A stretch of DNA of 64,000 bases from Polaribacter sp. SA4-12 (GCF_002163675.1 NZ_CP019334.1:3267501-3331500); one strand, 5' to 3'. Numbered from the stretch's first letter, positions 53,503 to 62,858 are shown. A program made the numbers and translations. The notes: a model not told the origin generated them from the letters alone.

Positions 53503-53536
53503 AAACCTCAAGAAGTAATTCTTGAGGTTTTTTATT
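53503..53536 (+). terminator. Rho-independent terminator after the DUF3078 gene
   Basis: AAACCTCAAG (53503-53512) pairs with CTTGAGGTTT (53521-53530), followed by a T run. Confidence 0.9.
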
Positions 53537-53567
53537 TTACTTACTTTTACATTCTAAACTTTTATTG

Positions 53568-54680
53568 ATGACATTATTAATAATTTTCGCAACTATTTCT
53601 ATTTTCTTTTCATTCTTGTGTTCTATACTAGAGGCAGTATTGTTAAGTATTACACCAACTTTTATCAATTTAAAAAAGAAGGAAGGGCATCATTTTGCTA
53701 CTGAATTAGAAGTCTTAAAGAAGGATGTAGACAAACCTTTAATAGCAATCTTAACAATTAATACAATTGCGCATACTGTTGGTGCAATTTTGGTAGGTGT
53801 ACAAGCAAAAGTAGCATATGCAGAAATGTATGGAACTTCTGTAAAAACTATTTTTGGAATTAGAATAACAGAAGATGTTATGGTAGGTGTTGTTTCTACA
53901 ATAATGACTATTTTAATATTAGTAGCATCAGAAATTATCCCTAAAACCATTGGAGCAACGTATTGGAAACAGTTAGCTAATTTTACTTCTAAAGCTTTAA
54001 AGGTGATGATTTTTCCATTAAAATGGACAGGTTTTTTATGGATATTACAATTAACAACAAAATTAATTGGGGGTAAAGGTCATGGAAGTATTCTAAGTAG
54101 AGAAGGGTTTTTGGTGATGACAGAAATGGCTGAAAAAGATGGCGTTTTTCAAGAAAGTGAAAGTAAAGTTATTAGAAATTTATTAGGCTTTAAAGAGATT
54201 AAGGTAAATGATGTGATGACACCTAGATCTGTTTTAGAAATTGCTGATGAAAGCCAAACAATTGAATCTTTTTATAACGAACATAAAAATTTGCGTTTTT
54301 CTAGAATTCCTGTTTTCTCAGAAAATATTGATGAAATTACTGGGTATTTTCTAAAAGATAATTTATTAGAAGCAATGATTAATGGAAAAGGAAATGAACC
54401 TTTATCTTCTATCAAAAGAAATATTATAGTAACAACTAGAGATTTATCTATCCCTAATTTGTTTGATGAATTAATTAAAGAAAAAGAACATATTGCTTTA
54501 GTAGTTGATGAATATGGTTCTGTAAGCGGACTCGTTTCTCAAGAAGATGTAATAGAAACTTTACTAGGTTTAGAAATTATGGATGAAAGCGATTCGGTTG
54601 CAGATTTGCAAGCTCATGCCAGAAAATCTTGGGAGAATCGTGCTAAAAGAATGGGGATTATTGAGGATGAGAAGGAGTAG
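53568..54680 (+). CDS. CNNM-domain transporter/hemolysin-like protein with CBS pair
   Basis: 370 residues from the ATG at 53568. The N-terminal CNNM (DUF21) domain has three to four membrane segments (about 1-140). Then come two CBS motifs (MTPRSVLEIADES near 210 and LVVDEYGSVSGLVSQEDVIE near 315). The C-terminal CorC_HlyC domain found in many relatives is missing, as the protein stops after the CBS pair. Relatives take part in Mg2+ or Co2+ homeostasis. It is a lone gene with terminators on both sides. Confidence 0.9.
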   Translation: MTLLIIFATISIFFSFLCSILEAVLLSITPTFINLKKKEGHHFATELEVLKKDVDKPLIAILTINTIAHTVGAILVGVQAKVAYAEMYGTSVKTIFGIRITEDVMVGVVSTIMTILILVASEIIPKTIGATYWKQLANFTSKALKVMIFPLKWTGFLWILQLTTKLIGGKGHGSILSREGFLVMTEMAEKDGVFQESESKVIRNLLGFKEIKVNDVMTPRSVLEIADESQTIESFYNEHKNLRFSRIPVFSENIDEITGYFLKDNLLEAMINGKGNEPLSSIKRNIIVTTRDLSIPNLFDELIKEKEHIALVVDEYGSVSGLVSQEDVIETLLGLEIMDESDSVADLQAHARKSWENRAKRMGIIEDEKE

Positions 54681-54723
54681 TAACTTTTCCTTATTCAATA
54701 TTGTAACAGTATTATAAAAACTT

Positions 54724-54762
54724 AAAATCCATTAATAATTTAATTATTAATGGATTTTTAAG
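54724..54762. terminator. Bidirectional terminator between CNNM gene and hflX
   Basis: AAAATCCATTAATAAT pairs with ATTATTAATGGATTTT around a short TTAA loop, with A and T runs on either side. Confidence 0.88.
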
Positions 54763-54794
54763 TTTATGACTATAGTAGGTTTCAATTGTTGCGT

Positions 54795-56006
54795 TTACTC
54801 TTCCTCTTTATATTCATTATATAAGAAGTCGTTATAAGGAAAACGTTGAATATGAATTTTCTTTATTGCTTCGTATGTTTTTTCTTTAAAGTCTTCTAAA
54901 TTATCTTTGTTTAAAGCAGAAATAAAGATAGATTCTACTTCATAATCATTCATCCAAGTTTTTTCCCAGTCTTGTAAAGTAAAATGCTCTTTTCCTCTTT
55001 CAGTAACAATATCATCTTCATCAATTGTTTCATGAGAATACGCATCAATCTTATTAAAAACCATTAAAGTAGGTTTGTCTGCACACTTTATATCAGCTAA
55101 AACAGAGTTTACAGAAGCAATATGATCTTCAAAATTAGGATGAGAAATATCTACAACATGTAATAATAAATCTGCTTCACGAACTTCATCTAAAGTAGAT
55201 TTAAATGATTCTACCAATTGTGTAGGTAACTTTCTAATAAAACCAACAGTGTCTGTTAATAAAAAAGGAAGGTTCTTAATAACCACTTTTCTAACGGTAG
55301 TGTCTAAGGTTGCAAATAATTTATTTTCTGCAAAAACATCACTCTTACTAATTACGTTCATCAATGTAGATTTACCAACATTGGTATAACCAACTAAAGC
55401 AACTCTAACCATTTTCCCACGGTTTTTACGTTGCACAGCCATTTGTTTATCAATGGTTAGTAATCTCTTTTTTAGAACGGTAATTTTATCACGAATAATA
55501 CGTCTATCTGTTTCAATTTCTGTTTCTCCAGGTCCACGCATTCCAATACCACCTTTTTGTTTGTCAAGGTGCGTCCAAAGTCTTGTTAAACGAGGTAATA
55601 AATATTGACACTGTGCCAATTCTACTTGCGTTTTTGCAGAACTTGTTTGTGCTCTTTGTGCAAAAATATCTAGAATAAGATTGGTTCTGTCTAAGATTTT
55701 ACAATCTAAAACTTTTTCAATATTACGTATTTGTGCAGGAGATAATTCATCATCAAAAATGGCAGTACCAATATGATTAGATTCAATATAATCTCTAACT
55801 TCTTCTAACTTACCAACACCTAAAAAAGTTTTTGGATTTGGTTTTTCCATCTTTTGTACAAAACGTTTTACGGCAACTCCACCTGCAGTTAACGTTAAAA
55901 ATTCTAATTCATCTAAATACTCAGTAGATTGAATTTCGTCTTGTTTCTGGGATATAATACCGATTAAAACGGCTTTTTCGGATATAACTTCGCGTTCGTC
56001 TATCAT
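54795..56006 (-). CDS. hflX: GTPase HflX
   Basis: HflX is a ribosome-associated GTPase that splits stalled ribosomes under stress. The 403-residue protein (ATG at 56006; a TTG at 56015 is also in frame) has the HflX N-terminal domain, the hallmark GPGETEIETDRR, and a G domain with G1 GYTNVGKST, G3 DTVGF and G4 NKID. The RGPGE to G1 linker with KKRLLTIDKQMAVQR is typical. The gene is divergent from the EEP nuclease gene. Confidence 0.95.
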   Translation of the reverse strand: MIDEREVISEKAVLIGIISQKQDEIQSTEYLDELEFLTLTAGGVAVKRFVQKMEKPNPKTFLGVGKLEEVRDYIESNHIGTAIFDDELSPAQIRNIEKVLDCKILDRTNLILDIFAQRAQTSSAKTQVELAQCQYLLPRLTRLWTHLDKQKGGIGMRGPGETEIETDRRIIRDKITVLKKRLLTIDKQMAVQRKNRGKMVRVALVGYTNVGKSTLMNVISKSDVFAENKLFATLDTTVRKVVIKNLPFLLTDTVGFIRKLPTQLVESFKSTLDEVREADLLLHVVDISHPNFEDHIASVNSVLADIKCADKPTLMVFNKIDAYSHETIDEDDIVTERGKEHFTLQDWEKTWMNDYEVESIFISALNKDNLEDFKEKTYEAIKKIHIQRFPYNDFLYNEYKEEE

Positions 56007-56046
56007 AGATTGCAAAAATACAAAGATTAGATTTGTAAAAGCATAA

Positions 56047-56076
56047 AAAAATCCTCAATAAAAATTAAGGATTTTA
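56047..56076. terminator. Hairpin resembling a terminator between divergent genes
   Basis: AAAATCCT pairs with AGGATTTT, with AAT/ATT extending past a mismatch and a four-A loop. It lies upstream of hflX and upstream of the EEP gene, where no annotated transcript ends. A 13-codon ORF on the minus strand (56109-56150) ends just before it. Confidence 0.55.
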
Positions 56077-56268
56077 ATAATTAATTCAAATTGATTTTCC
56101 TTCTTTTCTTATAGTTCTTGTTTTAATAAGTTCTTTAATTTAGTATTCATTTTAATCACAACAAAACTAGAAATTCTGACAACTAGAAGTGTGAATATTG
56201 TATTAACAAAAGGTGTTTTGTATGTTATTAAATTAACTTAAGTTTACGTTTAACAAAAACATTTATAC

Positions 56269-57246
56269 ATGCTATCATTTTTTTCATCATCAAAAAAGCG
56301 TAAAGATATTTTTACTGTAGGTTTCTATAACGTAGAAAATTTATTTGATACGGTAGATGATCCTAAAACGTTTGATGATGATTTTACTTCCGAAGGAAAA
56401 AAGAAATGGGGAAATAAACGCTATAGAGATAAAGTTAAAAAATTAGGTTCTGTAATTTCTCAATTAGGAAATGAGCAATCTCGTCATGCACCTGCAATTG
56501 TTGGTTTGGTTGAGGTAGAAAATGCGAAGGTTGTAAACGATTTAGCAAATTCTAAATATTTAAGAAAACATCATTACGATTTTGTGCATTATGATTCTCC
56601 TGATGATAGAGGAATTGATGTTGCGCTTCTATACAACAAGCAATTATTCGAATTATTAGGTTCAGAACACTTCCCACTGTATTTAGAAGATGAAGAAGGT
56701 AAGAGAGACTACACGCGTGATGTTTTAGTTGTTTATGGAAATTTAAACGGAGAGTTGGTTCATGTTTTGGTAAATCATTGGCCATCTAGAAGAGAAGGAA
56801 CAGAAGAGTCTGAATACAAACGAGTAGAAGCGGCAAAATTAGCAAGAACGATTGTTGAGGTAATTCAAGAGAAACATTACGATGCAAAAATTCTAATTAT
56901 GGGCGATTTTAATGACGACCCAACAAGTACAAGTATTAAAGATCATTTAATGACTGAAGATTTCTATAATCCTATGGAAAGCTTATTAGATAGAGATGCA
57001 ATTGGTACTTTAACTTATAATAGTAAATGGAATTTATTTGATCAGATTATTATTACAAAAAATTTCACAACCGAAAAACCAGAAAAGCATACTTTTAAAC
57101 ATGCCGAAGTTTTTAATAAAGAATGGTTAAAAATATTTAAGGGAAAATTAAAAGGAAGTCCGTTTAGAACTTATATTGGTCCTTGGTATCAAGGAGGGTT
57201 TTCAGACCATTTTCCTGTGTATTTATTTTTGAAAAAGGAAAAATAA
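56269..57246 (+). CDS. Endonuclease/exonuclease/phosphatase (EEP) family protein
   Basis: 325 residues. The EEP fold is shown by FYNVENLFDTVDDP near the start, AIVGLVEVENAKV (metal-binding Glu), VNHWPSRREG, ILIMGDFNDDPTS (Asp and Asn of the active site) and FSDHFPVYLFL at the end (catalytic His). No signal peptide is seen. Substrate could be DNA, a phospholipid or a small phosphoester. The next gene starts 1 bp after the stop. Confidence 0.9.
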   Translation: MLSFFSSSKKRKDIFTVGFYNVENLFDTVDDPKTFDDDFTSEGKKKWGNKRYRDKVKKLGSVISQLGNEQSRHAPAIVGLVEVENAKVVNDLANSKYLRKHHYDFVHYDSPDDRGIDVALLYNKQLFELLGSEHFPLYLEDEEGKRDYTRDVLVVYGNLNGELVHVLVNHWPSRREGTEESEYKRVEAAKLARTIVEVIQEKHYDAKILIMGDFNDDPTSTSIKDHLMTEDFYNPMESLLDRDAIGTLTYNSKWNLFDQIIITKNFTTEKPEKHTFKHAEVFNKEWLKIFKGKLKGSPFRTYIGPWYQGGFSDHFPVYLFLKKEK

Positions 57247-57247
57247 G

Positions 57248-57664
57248 ATGTTCTCTGAAAAAGAGTTAGAAAAACAAAATTCAAAAATTAAAAGAACTCT
57301 TTTTGTAGTTTTTGTACCTATTTTAATATTTATTTCTGTAATATTTGTTTACAGGAATAACTCATTTAGTTACATTAAAGAAGAATATTTTAGTAGTAGA
57401 AATAAGGAGTTTAATGGTATAGTTGTTTCTAAATATCAAGATGGAGATAATTTTAGAGCTACAAGATATCTCATTTTGGATATTAACCATCAAGAATTTG
57501 TTGATAAAGAATTATATCAAAAAATAAGTATTGGAGATTCAATAATAAAAAGAAAAGGAAGCGACTCAATTTTATTTAAATTGAAAAACGGAAAAAAGAT
57601 AGTGAAGGATTACAATTCTCGTTTAAGAAAAAAGTATCAAGAGTTACTAAAAAATAAAAATTAA
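57248..57664 (+). CDS. Small membrane-anchored protein of unknown function
   Basis: 138 residues with one membrane segment near residues 18-37 (VFVPILIFISVIFVY). The rest is a soluble domain with NRNKEFNGIVVSKYQDG-like sequence and DINHQEFVDKELYQKISIGDSI, possibly a small beta fold. It follows the EEP gene by 1 bp, so both are likely co-transcribed. Its last 4 bp overlap the convergent small membrane protein gene. Confidence 0.72.
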   Translation: MFSEKELEKQNSKIKRTLFVVFVPILIFISVIFVYRNNSFSYIKEEYFSSRNKEFNGIVVSKYQDGDNFRATRYLILDINHQEFVDKELYQKISIGDSIIKRKGSDSILFKLKNGKKIVKDYNSRLRKKYQELLKNKN

Positions 57665-57900
57665 TCTTTTCCTTGACCCTTAAAAGCATTTCTCAATTTT
57701 TCATCGTTTAAAATATACTTCTTGTATTTTCCATCTCTGTATCTGTAGTAAATAAAGAAAGGCATAAATAAAAACGAAAAATAAAATACGCCTAAACCCA
57801 TTACAATTTGTGCTTTTTCGTGATCTGTATTTACTAAATACAATCCAGTAATCATCCAAACTAAAAAGATGACAAACATTATTTTTAACGTTAACTTCAT
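57661..57900 (-). CDS. Small two-segment membrane protein of unknown function
   Basis: 79 residues with two hydrophobic segments (about 5-24 and 33-53), a YYRYRDGKYKKYIL motif and a basic C-terminus. The stop overlaps the convergent gene by 4 bp. An out-of-frame ORF on the same strand overlaps it, but this frame has the more protein-like composition. The gene is divergent from the glycerophosphodiesterase, with 48 bp between. Confidence 0.6.
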   Translation of the reverse strand: MKLTLKIMFVIFLVWMITGLYLVNTDHEKAQIVMGLGVFYFSFLFMPFFIYYRYRDGKYKKYILNDEKLRNAFKGQGKD

Positions 57901-57948
57901 ATTGCAAAATTACAAAAGTTATATCTTTAAATTCTAATTTTCATCAAA

Positions 57949-58926
57949 ATGAAATCAATTTCATTATTTTTGATTGGTTTGTTACTCATTTCATGCAATC
58001 CATTTAAAAAAGAACTTAATATGAATACAAAAATTGTTGTTGCTCATAGAGGTGCTTCTGGTTATTTACCAGAACATACTATAGAAGCTAAAGCGATGGC
58101 ACATGCTATGAATCCTCATTTTATTGAACAAGATTTAGTGTTGAGTAAAGATGATGTACCTGTTGTTATTCATGATATTTATTTGGATGATGTAACTGAT
58201 GTTGCTATAAAGTTTCCTGATAGAAAAAGAAAAGACAATCGTTTTTATGTAATTGATTTTTTGTTTGATGAATTACTTACGCTAAAAGTTACAGAACGTT
58301 TTAATCCCGAAACTGGCGAGCAATTCTATCCAAATCGTTTTCCGAAAGGAAAGGGGAATTTTAAACTCCATTCTTTTAAAGATGAAATTGAACTGATACA
58401 AGGTTTAAATGCATCAACTCAAAAGAATATTGGAATCTATCCTGAAATTAAAGAACCTGAATTCCATAAAAAAGAAGGAAAAGATTTAACGGGAATTGTT
58501 TTAAAAACCTTGGCTGATTATGGCTACAAAACAAAAAAAGACAATTGTATTTTACAATGTTTTGATGCTACAGAATTAGAAAGAATCAGAAAAGATTTAA
58601 AGTCTAAATTATTTTTGGTTCAGTTGATAGAATTCCCAGAAGAAGCAAAACAATTAGCGCATTTTGCAAGTTATGCTGATGGAGTAGGACCTTGGTATAA
58701 ACAGATTTTAGACAAAAAAGTAGATGGAAAATGGCATTTTACTTCTTTAGTTGTTGATGCTCATAAATTGGGTTTAAAAGTGCATCCTTATACATTTAGA
58801 GCAGATGCTTTAGATGAGTTTGCTTCTTTTAAAGAAATGATGCAAACACTTTTAATAAAAGCAAATGTAGATGGTGCTTTTACAGATTTCCCTGATTTGG
58901 TTGTTGATTTTTTAAGGAATCAATAA
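57949..58926 (+). CDS. glpQ: Glycerophosphodiester phosphodiesterase, lipoprotein
   Basis: The enzyme splits glycerophosphodiesters to glycerol 3-phosphate and an alcohol. The 325-residue protein has a lipoprotein signal with LISC (cysteine 16), then the GDPD barrel: VAHRGASGYLPEHT (catalytic His, near residue 28), HFIEQDLVLSKDDVPVVIHD and IYPEIKEPEF, ending with HPYTFRAD. It resembles the periplasmic GlpQ class in length and in the KxxHSF-like region. It stands alone. Repeats R3 and A4 follow. Confidence 0.93.
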   Translation: MKSISLFLIGLLLISCNPFKKELNMNTKIVVAHRGASGYLPEHTIEAKAMAHAMNPHFIEQDLVLSKDDVPVVIHDIYLDDVTDVAIKFPDRKRKDNRFYVIDFLFDELLTLKVTERFNPETGEQFYPNRFPKGKGNFKLHSFKDEIELIQGLNASTQKNIGIYPEIKEPEFHKKEGKDLTGIVLKTLADYGYKTKKDNCILQCFDATELERIRKDLKSKLFLVQLIEFPEEAKQLAHFASYADGVGPWYKQILDKKVDGKWHFTSLVVDAHKLGLKVHPYTFRADALDEFASFKEMMQTLLIKANVDGAFTDFPDLVVDFLRNQ

Positions 58927-58943
58927 CAGTTTAAATTTGCGAT

Positions 58944-59041
58944 GTCATTTCGAAATGAGCTTTTTTGAGCGATTGAGAAATCTCTATAATTGAAGCTTTT
59001 CTTAATTAAGAAGATTCTTCTTCGTTTCTTGTTCGAATGAC
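58944..59041. repeat. R-family REP-like palindrome, copy R3 (uninterrupted)
   Basis: Ends are GTCATTTCGAA (58944-58954) and TTCGAATGAC (59032-59041), with inner arms GAGAAATCTC-like and GAAGCTTTTCTTAATTAAGAAGATTC-like partial pairing. It is directly followed by A4, as R1 is by A1. No IS is inserted here. Confidence 0.65.
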
Positions 59042-59043
59042 AA

Positions 59044-59147
59044 AAAGTTAGCAAACAAGTTTAGCCCTGATTGAACGGTTTGTTTGAGCTCTTTTTTATT
59101 CCTTTTTAGGATAAAAAAAGCGAGTAGTGAAAGCAGGAAATAGCTTC
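59044..59147 (+). repeat. A-family intergenic repeat, copy A4
   Basis: 104 bp identical by eye to A2 at 32343-32446. It lies between the convergent glpQ and DUF gene, 2 bp after R3, and ends 8 bp before the stop codon of the gene at 59156-59752. Confidence 0.8.
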
Positions 59148-59155
59148 AAAAAAAA

Positions 59156-59752
59156 TTATACACCTAATATTTGAGGCGAAAATTGTAAAAAGACTAATAG
59201 TACTATTATACTTATTGAAATAATTAAAGGTTTCCAAATTTCCTTTTTTCTGTGCTGTAAATGTTTTCCTAAATTTCTATTCCAATAATATTCTGTTAGA
59301 ACAGCGTATCCAATGATGTTGAATAATAAAGTTATAAAAAACATTTTAGGAAGGTAATTTAAAAGTATAACCGTAAAAATGGAGTAGGCGATACCAAAAA
59401 CAAGTACTTCAACTCGTGCTTTGGGTTTGTTCATTGCCTTTAAATTACTCATAAGTAAAACGACACCAAAAATAGTGCTAAATAGAATGGAGAAACCTTG
59501 TATTGCTTTTTTTGAATACAAAATGGGCAGGACTAATTCTTCAAAAGGACTTTCGTTATTTTCTAAATCTTCTTTAGGAACTGATGTTTCTGCTATTTCA
59601 CTGTTTACTTGTGTTTCTAAATAAGAAATATCTGTTTTTTCAATTAAGTTTCGGTTTTCTAATTCCCAAATTACAGCTTGTACAGCTTCATCTGTATAGT
59701 CACTTTTATTTTCAAAAATTTGCTCTAACTCTGTGTTAGATTTTGTACTCAT
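59156..59752 (-). CDS. Membrane protein of unknown function
   Basis: 198 residues from the ATG at 59752 (an ATG at 59779 would add 9). The N-terminal 60 residues are soluble, with a helical LEQIFENKSDYTDEAVQAVIWELENR segment split by polar residues. Then four hydrophobic segments follow (about 75-195). The N-terminal piece resembles short helical motifs found before membrane domains in Bacteroidota proteins of unknown role. It follows the CLC-CBS gene by about 40 bp in the same direction. Confidence 0.68.
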   Translation of the reverse strand: MSTKSNTELEQIFENKSDYTDEAVQAVIWELENRNLIEKTDISYLETQVNSEIAETSVPKEDLENNESPFEELVLPILYSKKAIQGFSILFSTIFGVVLLMSNLKAMNKPKARVEVLVFGIAYSIFTVILLNYLPKMFFITLLFNIIGYAVLTEYYWNRNLGKHLQHRKKEIWKPLIISISIIVLLVFLQFSPQILGV

Positions 59753-59793
59753 TTTTTTAGTAAAACTATTCGTCCTCATTTCTTTCTATCCTT

Positions 59794-61578
59794 TTATGCA
59801 GTAACCTCAATCAATTTATTTCTATAAGCAGTCAATAATTTAGATTTTGAGATAAAACCAATATATTTTCCTTCTTTAACAACAGGTAAATTCCAAGCGC
59901 CACTTTCTTTAAATTTCTTCATAATATCGGTCATTTTATCTTTACCTATTATAATTACTTCTGGTGGATTTTGCATTATATCTCTTGCAAAAACAGTTTT
60001 ATACAAACTTCGATCGAACATTATTGGTCTTAAATCGTCTAGTAAAATAATACCAATAAGTTTATCATCTTTTTCTCTAATTACAGGAAAAATATTTCTG
60101 TTAGATTTTACAACTGCATGTTTAATCATTTCTTCTAAATTCATTTCAGAATAAACAGAGACAAAGTTGTTTTCTATAACGGTATTAATATCCATTAGCG
60201 TTAATACGGCGTGGTCTTTATTATGTGTTATTAATTCTCCCTTTCTACCTAATTGCATTGCATAAACAGAATAAGGATGTGCGTATTTTGCAATAGAATA
60301 TGAAATTGTAGCTGTTAACATAAGTGGAATGAAAAGATCGTAACCACCCGTAAGTTCTGCAATTAAAAATATTGCGGTTAATGGAGCGTGTAAAACTCCT
60401 GCCATTAAACCTGCCATTCCTACCAGAGTAAAATTACTTTCAGAAACATTAGAAATTCCTGTTGTATTAATTATTTTGGCAACGCAATTCCCCATTACAC
60501 TTCCCATAAATAGTGTTGGTGCAAAAATACCACCAACTCCTCCTGCTCCAAAAGTAAAAGCACTTGCTATAATTTTAAAGATAACTAAGCCAAATAATAA
60601 TAAAATTACAACCCATACATTTGTTAAATCTAAATGCATAAAATTGTTTTCTAATGCTTTTATATGATTTCCTGCAAGAAGGTTATTAATTACTTCAAAA
60701 CCCTCACCATACAAAGGCGGAATAAAATAAATAAGAATACCTAAACCAATTCCACCAACTAAAAGGCGTTTTACTGGAGAAGCTATTTTGTCAAAAAATT
60801 TCTGAATTCTTTCATACGTTTCTGTAAAATAAATTGAAACTCCACCACCGATAATTCCTAGGACTATAAAAAATGGGACATCAGCGATCACAAAGGCATC
60901 TTCAATTTTAAATGACAACAAAACATCAGAACCAAAAAAGAAACGAGAGGTAATAATTGCTGATAAAGATGCTAGAAGTAAAGGTAACATCGAAGCCATT
61001 GTTAGGTCTAAACTAAAAACTTCAATTGCAAAAATAATAGCTGCAATTGGTGCTTTAAAGATTGATGAAAGTGCGCCTGCAGCAGCACAACCAATTAATA
61101 AATTTCTTGATGTTTGATTTAAATGAAGCCATCTAGCAATATTAGAGCTAATTGCTGCGCCTGTTGCAACTGTAGGTCCCTCAAGTCCAACAGAACCACC
61201 AAAACCAACAGTAATAGGAGCTGTTAAAATAGAACCAATCATTTGGTAACGTTTCATGATTCCTTTTCTTTTTGAAATAGCAAAAAGTGTTGAAGGAATA
61301 CCATGACTCACTTTATTTCTAATAATGTATTTTATAATAAAATAGACAATTGTTAAACCTATAATTGGAAATAAAAAGTAAAAAGCAGTATGATAATAGC
61401 GTATTAAATTACCTTCTAAAAGGTGTTGGAAAAAGTGCGTTAAGTTTTTTAGAATTACGGCTCCAAAACCTGCCAGAAATCCTACTAAAATACTTAATAT
61501 ATATATAAACTGTCTTTCAGAAATATGTTTATATCTCCAAATCAATATTCTTCTAAATATGCTTTTTGTTGTTGGCAC
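59794..61578 (-). CDS. CLC-type chloride channel/antiporter with C-terminal CBS domains
   Basis: 594 residues. The CLC core (about residues 20-430) has GHSHGIP-like SHGIPS, GSVGLEGPTVATGAA (the gating motif with Glu in GLEGP) and GGVGGIFAPTLFMG. Two CBS motifs follow (about 455-590). This is the classical chloride type, unlike the GREGT protein at 13775-15076. CBS pairs in such proteins can bind adenine nucleotides and change gating. The start is 4 bp after the stop of the upstream gene. Confidence 0.93.
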   Translation of the reverse strand: MPTTKSIFRRILIWRYKHISERQFIYILSILVGFLAGFGAVILKNLTHFFQHLLEGNLIRYYHTAFYFLFPIIGLTIVYFIIKYIIRNKVSHGIPSTLFAISKRKGIMKRYQMIGSILTAPITVGFGGSVGLEGPTVATGAAISSNIARWLHLNQTSRNLLIGCAAAGALSSIFKAPIAAIIFAIEVFSLDLTMASMLPLLLASLSAIITSRFFFGSDVLLSFKIEDAFVIADVPFFIVLGIIGGGVSIYFTETYERIQKFFDKIASPVKRLLVGGIGLGILIYFIPPLYGEGFEVINNLLAGNHIKALENNFMHLDLTNVWVVILLLFGLVIFKIIASAFTFGAGGVGGIFAPTLFMGSVMGNCVAKIINTTGISNVSESNFTLVGMAGLMAGVLHAPLTAIFLIAELTGGYDLFIPLMLTATISYSIAKYAHPYSVYAMQLGRKGELITHNKDHAVLTLMDINTVIENNFVSVYSEMNLEEMIKHAVVKSNRNIFPVIREKDDKLIGIILLDDLRPIMFDRSLYKTVFARDIMQNPPEVIIIGKDKMTDIMKKFKESGAWNLPVVKEGKYIGFISKSKLLTAYRNKLIEVTA

Positions 61579-61582
61579 TTGT

Positions 61583-62287
61583 TTAATTTTTTGTCAAAAT
61601 ATCGGTTCCTAAATAACCATTGTCTTTATTGTAATACCAAGCTCTAATTTTTGGCATTTTTACTTCATTGATAGTTTCTAAACCAGATAGTAAAATATAC
61701 TCACCACTATCTTTTGCTTCTTTAAAGAACTGATAGACTTCCATAGCATAGGTTTCTGGATTAAAATAAAAGTACCAAATATCTTTACCAACTTCTTTAT
61801 TGTAAGTTGCTTTTAAAACTAAATATTCTTTTCCTTTAAATTTTTTTCTTTCTACTTTTTGATGAATAACTGTTCCCTCATCTTTCAATTTCATTGGTAA
61901 ACCATACAAATAAGTATAATAATTTTTATACATTTTTGCACGCTCGCAATTCAAACTAAACTTCTTTTTAATTTCTTCTGATGGATTTTCATTTCCATTA
62001 AGAGAACTATTACAAACACCTTTGTCAACTGTATATTTTGTAACTATTGTATCTTTAATTGCTTCTACAGAAAAGTACTCTTTAGGTAAATTAATACTGA
62101 TTGTACTCTTTCTACTAGCTCTTTTAGGGATTTCCATAGTTACAAAAAGTTCACCATTAAAAGTGTCCCAATTTCCATTTGGATCGTGAAATTGAATTGC
62201 TTTTTCTAATAATTGATCTCCTGTAATTTCTTGCGAAAAGGAAGTGATTGAAATAAAAAGGAGTAATAGTGTTGTTAGTTTTTTCAT
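61583..62287 (-). CDS. Secreted protein, DUF6503-like
   Basis: 234 residues with a signal peptide (cleavage near TSFSQEI, residue 19). The mature protein looks like a beta-rich lipoprotein-carrier fold: LEKAIQFHDPNGNWDTF, FNGELFVTMEIP, then YTYLYGLPMKLKDEGT, VLKATYNKEVGKDIWYFYFNP. The family is found in Bacteroidota and relates by eye to LolA/outer membrane sorting-like folds. Function not known. It is in the same direction as ribA, 21 bp downstream. Confidence 0.78.
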   Translation of the reverse strand: MKKLTTLLLLFISITSFSQEITGDQLLEKAIQFHDPNGNWDTFNGELFVTMEIPKRASRKSTISINLPKEYFSVEAIKDTIVTKYTVDKGVCNSSLNGNENPSEEIKKKFSLNCERAKMYKNYYTYLYGLPMKLKDEGTVIHQKVERKKFKGKEYLVLKATYNKEVGKDIWYFYFNPETYAMEVYQFFKEAKDSGEYILLSGLETINEVKMPKIRAWYYNKDNGYLGTDILTKN

Positions 62288-62308
62288 AACTTAAAAGTAA
62301 TAAATTTT

Positions 62309-62821
62309 CTATAACTCAGTTTTTTGAATTCCAGTAACAGTAATTCCGTGTTTTGTTAATGTCTCCACTTTACTCGGATTATTAGTCAACATTTTTACAG
62401 ATTTCACTTTTAATGCCTTTAAAATTTCTGCGGCAACTGTAAAATCTCTTGCATCTTTACTAAAACCTACTTTTTCATAAGCTTCTGCTTGTGGTACACC
62501 TTTTTTCTTATGCTCTATACTTTTAATTAAAGCAAAATGACCATTTCCTTTACCTTCTTGTTCTAACCAAATAACAATTCCTTTTCCTGCTTTCTGAATC
62601 AGCTGTTGAGAAATTTCCATTTGTTCTCTACAATCACATTCTATACTATTAAAATGATGCGCAAAAATACAAGACGAATGTATTCTACATAATATATTTT
62701 CTTCACCTTCAATATTACCCATTACCAAAGCATGAGATTCCTTTTGTCCGTTATAAAATAACGTTTCTTTGAACTCTCCAAACTTTGTTTTAATAGAAGT
62801 CTCTGCTAATTTTACGATCAT
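62309..62821 (-). CDS. GTP cyclohydrolase II-like protein
   Basis: 170 residues, close to the core size of RibA. The zinc-binding cysteines are present as CRIHSSC and DCREQ (near residues 45-66), with VIWLEQEGKGNG and KMLTNNPSK further on, which bind the GTP base and phosphate. RibA starts riboflavin synthesis from GTP. In many Bacteroidota the main enzyme is a RibBA fusion, so this single-domain protein may be an extra copy or a divergent member, and I leave the symbol empty. Confidence 0.83.
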   Translation of the reverse strand: MIVKLAETSIKTKFGEFKETLFYNGQKESHALVMGNIEGEENILCRIHSSCIFAHHFNSIECDCREQMEISQQLIQKAGKGIVIWLEQEGKGNGHFALIKSIEHKKKGVPQAEAYEKVGFSKDARDFTVAAEILKALKVKSVKMLTNNPSKVETLTKHGITVTGIQKTEL

Positions 62822-62834
62822 TTTTTTGTATTAA

Positions 62835-62858
62835 AAAATCCCGCAAAAGCGGGATTTT
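62835..62858. terminator. Terminator after aspS
   Basis: AAAATCCCGC (62835-62844) pairs with GCGGGATTTT (62849-62858) around AAAA. The T run on the minus strand (TTTAATACAAAAAAA is the far side) and the position just after aspS suit termination of aspS. Confidence 0.85.
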
